Assembly: GCF_031583065.1 (NCBI RefSeq)
Contig: NZ_CP134053.1
Location: 6,675,001-6,739,000, forward strand
Source: Streptomyces sp. CGMCC 4.7035
Lineage (GTDB): Bacteria; Actinomycetota; Actinomycetes; Streptomycetales; Streptomycetaceae
Length of the DNA: 64,000 bases
Direction: 5' to 3'
Shown here: positions 59,565 to 64,000 of the stretch, one piece after another
Position numbering within the stretch: the stretch's first letter is position 1
How the letters are laid out: each line of letters begins with the position of its first letter
Program-made: the position numbers and the translations under genes
Notes under the pieces: generated by a model
The model's database searches: none
The model's input: the letters and a program-made list of their open reading frames with translations, nothing else
Told to the model about the DNA's origin: nothing

Positions 59565-60794
59565 TCACGGTCGGAACGGCTCCGGCAGGGGCTGCCTGAC
59601 CGCCTCCGCGTGGACGCGGTCGATGAGCGCGGCGTACGAGGCGATCATGCGGGTGCGGCTGAAGCGTTCGCGGCTGCCGGCGAGGACGGGTGCGAGGTCG
59701 GCGCGGGCGGCGACGGCGTCGTCCCAGGCCGATGCGATCGCGTCGGGGTCCGGCGGGGTGACGAAGCCGTGCCCGGACACGATCGCCGCGCTGTCGCCCA
59801 CGTCGGTGGCGACCGGAACGGCCCCGCACATCATGCCCTCGATCAGGCACAGCGGCGCCGCCTCGCCCCAGGCGGAGGTCAGTGCGACCACGTCGGCGGC
59901 CGCGTAGACGTTCTCCATGTCACGCCGCACCCCCAGCAGGTGCAGCCGGTCCGCGAGGCGCGCATCGTCCCCGAACGCGGCCTCGATGTCGGCGCGCAGC
60001 CCCGGCTGGTCCTCCGTCATCCCCGAGCCGCACATCAGCACGTGCCCGGCGGGCTCGCGCCGCAGCCAGGCCCGCGCGGCGCGCAGGAACAGGGGGACGT
60101 TCTTCATCGCGTCGTACCGGGCCGCGAAGACGACCACCGGCGCCTGGTCCGGGATGCCGAGCGCCGCCCGCAGCCGAACCCGCCGCGCGGGGTCGGGCCG
60201 GAAGCGCAGCAGGTCCACGCCATTGGGGATGACGTGCAGCAGCCCGGCCGGAATCCCGGCGGCCTCGTAGGCGGCCCGGGTCGACTCGGCGCAGCAGACA
60301 CAGGCCACCACGGTGCCGTCGGCGATGGCGGCCTTCAGCTCGTCGAGCGCACCGCCCTGGTTCTCCGGGTCCGAGCGGTGCAGGCTGACCACGACCGGGC
60401 GACGCGGCAGGCCCCTCTGGTTGAGCAGCCCGAGCGGCTGCTCCTTGAGCGACAGGATGACGTCGGCGCCCGCCATCGCCCTGGCCGTCTCCGCCAGCTC
60501 CGGCCCGGTGAAGACCGCCGGGTCACCGGCCGCGTCCTCGGGCAGGCCGTAGGTGCGGCCCAGAGACGTGACCTGCACGCCGGCCGCGGTCAGCGACCGG
60601 TAGCAGGCGTCGTCCCGCATCGGCTGACGGGTGGCCTCACGGAGCACCTCGCCGTGGACGCTCAGCACACGGTGATGCTGCCCGCCTTCCTGTAGTCCCA
60701 GAACGACGTCGCTGTGGAGAATCCGGGCTCCGCCGGTAAAAAAGCCCTCGTAGACCGAGAGCACGCGCAGTTCGTGCCTCACGCGCACAACCAC
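59565..60794 (-). CDS. GT4-family glycosyltransferase
   Basis: About 409 residues, GT-B fold. The N-terminal half has Gly-rich GFFTGGARILHSDVV. The C-terminal nucleotide-sugar half has VVVFAARYDAMKNVPLFLRA, the loop LHLLGVRRDMENVYAAADV and the EX7E-type motif SAWGEAAPLCLIEGMMCGAV. Retaining transfer from a nucleotide sugar to an unknown acceptor. Alternate starts GTG 60788 or 60782 are possible, and MVVRVRHELRVL is Arg-rich. No other wall-polysaccharide gene adjoins it. Confidence 0.88.
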   Translation of the reverse strand: MVVRVRHELRVLSVYEGFFTGGARILHSDVVLGLQEGGQHHRVLSVHGEVLREATRQPMRDDACYRSLTAAGVQVTSLGRTYGLPEDAAGDPAVFTGPELAETARAMAGADVILSLKEQPLGLLNQRGLPRRPVVVSLHRSDPENQGGALDELKAAIADGTVVACVCCAESTRAAYEAAGIPAGLLHVIPNGVDLLRFRPDPARRVRLRAALGIPDQAPVVVFAARYDAMKNVPLFLRAARAWLRREPAGHVLMCGSGMTEDQPGLRADIEAAFGDDARLADRLHLLGVRRDMENVYAAADVVALTSAWGEAAPLCLIEGMMCGAVPVATDVGDSAAIVSGHGFVTPPDPDAIASAWDDAVAARADLAPVLAGSRERFSRTRMIASYAALIDRVHAEAVRQPLPEPFRP

Positions 60795-60972
60795 CCGCCT
60801 TGCACAAATATCGAACCATCCCCGTGAACAGCGGGTTGTCCGATATGAGGCGGCACAGACGTTTCATACAGATGAACGGCAGGTCTCATGTCCGGGTCGG
60901 ATGGGTTTACGCCGTGATTCCATGCCCTGGAAATCGATGGCCCTGGTGCGGTCCTGGTGTGACCATGACCGG

Positions 60973-61584
60973 ATGACCGAGCCGAACGAGCCGATCACCG
61001 AGCCGATGACCGGGCGGTTGACCGAACCGATCACCGCCACGATCACGACGGCCGACGGGCGGCCGTTCGCCGTCCGGGAGGCCGGACCCGAGGACGAGCC
61101 GGGCGTCCTGGCGCTCTTCGAGGCGAGCACCGCCTACTTCGAGGCGGCCACCGGCCTTCCCTCGGGCCCCGCCGATCTGCAGAGCCTGTACTACAGCCTG
61201 CCCCCGGGCGCCGACTGGCAGGACAAGCGGATCCTGGTCGTCACCGAGGACACCGGCGGTCCGGTGGCCGGGATCATCGACGCGGTCCTGCGCTTCCCGA
61301 CCCCGGACGCGTGCGCGGTCGGTCTGTTCCTGCTGCATCCGGGGCTGTGGGGGACGCGGGTGGGCCCGGCGGTCGCCGGCGCTCTCCTGGCCCGGGCGAC
61401 CGCGTCAGGCATCTCCCGCGTGACGGCGACGGTGCCGGCGGGCTGGGACCGGGGCCACCGCTTCCTCGCCTCGCTGTCCTTCCGCTTCACGGACCCGCCG
61501 GCCCCGGCCGGCCCGACCACGGCGAACCGCTCGACGGGCCCACGCGAGCCGGCCGTGGAGAGGGCGGAGCTGGTCATCCGCTGA
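60973..61584 (+). CDS. GNAT-family N-acetyltransferase
   Basis: 203 residues from ATG 60973 (MTEPNEPITEPMTGRLTEPI). GNAT core at about 40-165 with FTVREAGPEDEPG-like VREAGPEDEPGVLALFEAS and LLHPGLWGTRVGPAVAGALL in place of the usual acetyl-CoA Q/RxxGxG/A loop, then ISRVTATVPAGWDRGHRFLA. The N-terminus has a short EPxTEP repeat. Substrate unknown. No strong ribosome site is visible at this start. Confidence 0.75.
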   Translation: MTEPNEPITEPMTGRLTEPITATITTADGRPFAVREAGPEDEPGVLALFEASTAYFEAATGLPSGPADLQSLYYSLPPGADWQDKRILVVTEDTGGPVAGIIDAVLRFPTPDACAVGLFLLHPGLWGTRVGPAVAGALLARATASGISRVTATVPAGWDRGHRFLASLSFRFTDPPAPAGPTTANRSTGPREPAVERAELVIR

Positions 61585-61617
61585 AGCCGGCGTCGGCGTT
61601 TCGGCCCGGTACGGAAC

Positions 61618-62076
61618 TCATCCCTCGGGGCGCGTGAACCGGCCCGCCGCGGGGCGCTGCCGCCACAGCGCGAGCCCGGCGTCGACGAGCCCGACTCGCG
61701 TCAGCCCGGGCACGGCGGACAGGTCCTGCCAGGCCGCGAGGTCCGTGGAGCCGCCGACCTCGTTGCGGAGTTCGCCGCCGACGACCCGCCCCTCGTAGAG
61801 AAGCCGGACGCCGTGGTGGTCGACGGTGCGGCCGAAGCCGCGGCGGAAGTGATGGCGGCGGGAGTCCACGCCGAGCAGCCCGGTGAGCTCGATGCGGTAG
61901 CCGGTCTCCTCCTCCACCTCCCGCACGACGGTGTCGTAGGGGTCCTCGCCGTGTTCCATGCCACCGCCCGGCAGCATCCACTCGGGTGTGCCGTCGGGGG
62001 CGGGACCGCGGGCGAGCAGGAGCTGATCGTCGCGGACGCAGATGGCGTAGGCCGCCACCCTCAACTTTTTGCGCAC
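61618..62076 (-). CDS. Nudix hydrolase
   Basis: 152 residues from GTG 62076 (VRKKLRVAAYAICVRDDQLL). Nudix box GGGMEHGEDPYDTVVREVEE then ETGYRIE, matching Gx5Ex7REUxEExGU. Hydrolyses a nucleoside diphosphate-linked substrate; which one is unknown. WMLPGGG precedes the box. Convergent with the GNAT gene. Confidence 0.92.
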   Translation of the reverse strand: MRKKLRVAAYAICVRDDQLLLARGPAPDGTPEWMLPGGGMEHGEDPYDTVVREVEEETGYRIELTGLLGVDSRRHHFRRGFGRTVDHHGVRLLYEGRVVGGELRNEVGGSTDLAAWQDLSAVPGLTRVGLVDAGLALWRQRPAAGRFTRPEG

Positions 62077-62444
62077 AGTGGGACGTTAACCCGGAACGGC
62101 ACCCACCGCTGGTGCTCCACGGCGACGGTGTGCGACAACCGCGCGAAGGCGTCCCGTCACTGCGCGCGAACCCGCGGGGACCGCACACCCCGGACTACGC
62201 GCGTAGGAGGACGGTCGACTCTCGGGAATGTCCCGACCTGAGCCGTTAAGTCCCCGATGACGTATGGCGGGATCACGCCATGACTCCATCCCGCCCCGGT
62301 CAACTCTCCCCAAACATCTGTCCCTTGGGTAAAGCTGAGCGGTCATCCGGACCCGAAATCCGGACGACCGCGACCAGGACCGATACCGATCCATCGTCGG
62401 GTCCCGGCCGCACCACTTCGTTCCTTTACCTACAAGGGATGCCG
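62077..62444. other. Divergent promoter region before the S8 protease gene
   Basis: 368 bp without a gene. Overlapping TCCGGA elements (62346, 62358) and an A/T-richer leader (TTCGTTCCTTTACCTACAAG) precede the protease start. No operator identified. Confidence 0.5.
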
Positions 62445-64000
62445 ATGACCACCGACCCTCACCGCGCCCCGATATCGGGCGCGAGACGCGTGGCCCGGAT
62501 AGCCGTCGCCACGGCTGTCGTGGCCGCGCTCTCCGCGGCCGGGCCGATACCCCTGGCCTTCTCCGCGAACCACCCGTCCGCCGACGCCGATCCCGCCGTC
62601 AAGTCGGCGAGTGCCAAGCTGGGTTCGGACGACGCCGACCTGCTCGCCGAGGCCAAGGCCGACGGCGCCAAGAACGTCACGATGATGATCGCCACCGCCC
62701 CCGGGCAGACCGAGCAGGTCGCCGAGGAGCTGGACGCGGTCAAGGGCGGCTCCGTGGGCCGCACGTACGACAAGCTCGGCTACGTCCGCGCCACGGTCCC
62801 GACGGCCAAGGCCGACGCGGCCATCGCCGCCGCCACGAAGCTGTCCTCCGTTCACGGCATCGACCTGCGGCAGGAGATCCAGCTCGACGACCCGACCCCG
62901 GCCGCGGACACCGCAGCGGGCACCAAGTCCGACGCGGCCACGACCACTTACTCGGGTCCGAGCAAGAACACCCCCGCCGAGAACCCGTACAACCCGTCCT
63001 TCGAGACGGGCGCCGTCGACTTCGTCAAGGACCACCCGAAGGCGGACGGCCGCGGCATCACCATCGGCATCCTCGACTCCGGTGTGGACCTCGGCCACCC
63101 GGCGCTGCAGAAGACCACGACCGGCGAGCGCAAGATCGTCGACTGGGTGACCGCGACCGACCCGATCGTGGACAGCGACGCGACCTGGCGCCCCATGGTC
63201 ACCGCGGTCTCCGGCCCCACCTTCACCTACGGCGGCCAGACCTGGACGGCGCCGACGGGCTCGTACGAGATCAGCACCTTCAAGGAGTCCGCGACCACCG
63301 GCGGCGACGAGAAGGGCGACCTGAACCGCGACGGCGACACCACCGACAGCTGGGGCGTCCTGTACGACCCGGCGGCCGGCACGGTCACGCTGGACCTGAA
63401 CAACAACCACGACTTCTCCGACGACACGCCGATGAAGCCGTACAAGGACGGCTACCAGATCGGCTACTTCGGCACGGACAACCCGTCCACCGACGTCGTC
63501 GAGCGCGTGCCGTTCGTCGTGCAGATCCGCAAGGACGTCCCGATGGACCCCTACGGCGGGTCCTGGGTCGGCAAGAAGGCCGACTTCGTCAACATCGGCG
63601 TCATCGAGTCCGAGCACGGCACCCACGTCGCCGGCATCACCTCCGCGAACGGCCTGTTCGGCGGCAAGATGAACGGCGCGGCCCCGGGCGCGAAGATCGT
63701 CTCGTCCCGCGCCTGCACCTGGACCGGCGGCTGCACCAACGTCGCGCTCACCGAGGGCATGATCGACCTCGTCGTCAACCGTGGCGTCGACATCGTCAAC
63801 ATGTCCATCGGCGGCCTGCCGGCGCTCAACGACGGCAACAACGCGCGCTCCGAGCTGTACACGCGCCTCATCGACACCTACGGCGTCCAGCTGGTGATCT
63901 CCGCGGGCAACTCCGGCCCCGGTGCCAACACCATCGGCGACCCCGGCCTCGCGGACAAGGTGATCTCGGTCGGCGCGGGCATCTCCAAGGCGACCTGGGC
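62445..64000 (+). CDS. Secreted S8 (subtilisin-like) serine peptidase, 5' part; continues beyond the right edge
   Basis: About 518 codons are visible, running off the right edge. ATG 62445 has AAGGG six bases upstream; an ATG at 62439 overlaps that site. Signal peptide: ARRVARIAVATAVVAALSAA then GPIPLAFSA. A pro-region with an I9-like pattern (YDKLGYVRATVPTAKADAAI) leads to the catalytic domain: Asp211 (GILDSGVDLGHP) and His391 (ESEHGTHVAGI), with a large insert of about 180 residues between them; LVISAGNSGPGANTIG follows. The catalytic Ser (GTSMA) is outside the window. Exported and probably self-processed. Confidence 0.94.
   Translation, partial: MTTDPHRAPISGARRVARIAVATAVVAALSAAGPIPLAFSANHPSADADPAVKSASAKLGSDDADLLAEAKADGAKNVTMMIATAPGQTEQVAEELDAVKGGSVGRTYDKLGYVRATVPTAKADAAIAAATKLSSVHGIDLRQEIQLDDPTPAADTAAGTKSDAATTTYSGPSKNTPAENPYNPSFETGAVDFVKDHPKADGRGITIGILDSGVDLGHPALQKTTTGERKIVDWVTATDPIVDSDATWRPMVTAVSGPTFTYGGQTWTAPTGSYEISTFKESATTGGDEKGDLNRDGDTTDSWGVLYDPAAGTVTLDLNNNHDFSDDTPMKPYKDGYQIGYFGTDNPSTDVVERVPFVVQIRKDVPMDPYGGSWVGKKADFVNIGVIESEHGTHVAGITSANGLFGGKMNGAAPGAKIVSSRACTWTGGCTNVALTEGMIDLVVNRGVDIVNMSIGGLPALNDGNNARSELYTRLIDTYGVQLVISAGNSGPGANTIGDPGLADKVISVGAGISKATW

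Overview
This 64-kb window is chromosomal DNA of a high-GC actinomycete, almost certainly a Streptomyces. GC is very high with strong G/C third-position bias, GTG starts are frequent, and the gene content is typical of the genus: a mreB-mreC-mreD-pbp2-rodA morphogenesis cluster, paired clpP1/clpP2 behind a ClgR-type box, a mycothiol-type nitroreductase, a CYTH-CHAD protein, and a pSAM2-like integrative element in a tRNA gene. From memory, the core gene order resembles the rne-to-pepN stretch of the S. coelicolor core chromosome. No database search was run.

Layout. 1-4.5 kb: the 5' part of a ribonuclease E/G gene (running off the left edge), a TIGR03936/DUF2344 protein and an unusual repeat-built membrane protein. 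4.6-9.1 kb: a secreted tripeptidyl-aminopeptidase-like hydrolase, a secreted beta-propeller protein and an MFS transporter, possibly an accessory block because it separates the DUF2344 gene from its usual partner, the TIGR03960 radical SAM gene (9.3-11.3 kb). 11.4-19.6 kb: CYTH-CHAD protein, then rodA, pbp2, mreD, mreC and mreB, all on the minus strand. 19.9-25.1 kb: ndk, a DUF4233 protein, folC and valS. 25.3-31.8 kb: a membrane-anchored secreted protein, then clpX, clpP2, clpP1 and tig, which make up the proteolysis and folding block.

32.0-41.4 kb: tRNA-Pro(TGG), tRNA-Gly(TCC) and a complete-looking 9.1-kb actinomycete integrative and conjugative element (AICE) bounded by a 44-bp direct repeat of the tRNA-Gly 3' half. 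One minus-strand gene train holds a SCO3933-family regulator, an FtsK/TraB-type translocase, small Spd/transfer genes, a rolling-circle-type Rep, Xis and a tyrosine integrase, many with overlapping stop/start codons. A divergent GntR/KorSA-like repressor faces this train across a 190-bp control region with four TCTAGA-centred operators. Behind the repressor lie nested inverted repeats (a candidate transfer or replication origin), a small Cys/His protein and a DUF7660-like gene next to attR. The element also carries a copy of the hairpin found downstream of tRNA-Gly.

41.6-64 kb: chromosomal genes resume. They include a secreted protein, a Ser/Thr kinase with a PQQ-like propeller, an acyltransferase, an HD hydrolase, a SpoIIE/PP2C phosphatase, acetyltransferases, a Nei/Fpg glycosylase, rpiB, a decayed FAD-linked oxidoreductase gene interrupted by a small palindrome, bioY, an amino-acid permease, a Rv2466c-like nitroreductase, pepN (M1), an AbiEi-like/DUF559-like fusion, a glycosyltransferase, a Nudix hydrolase and the 5' part of a secreted subtilisin-like protease (running off the right edge). 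Near-perfect hairpins mark the ends of many transcription units.
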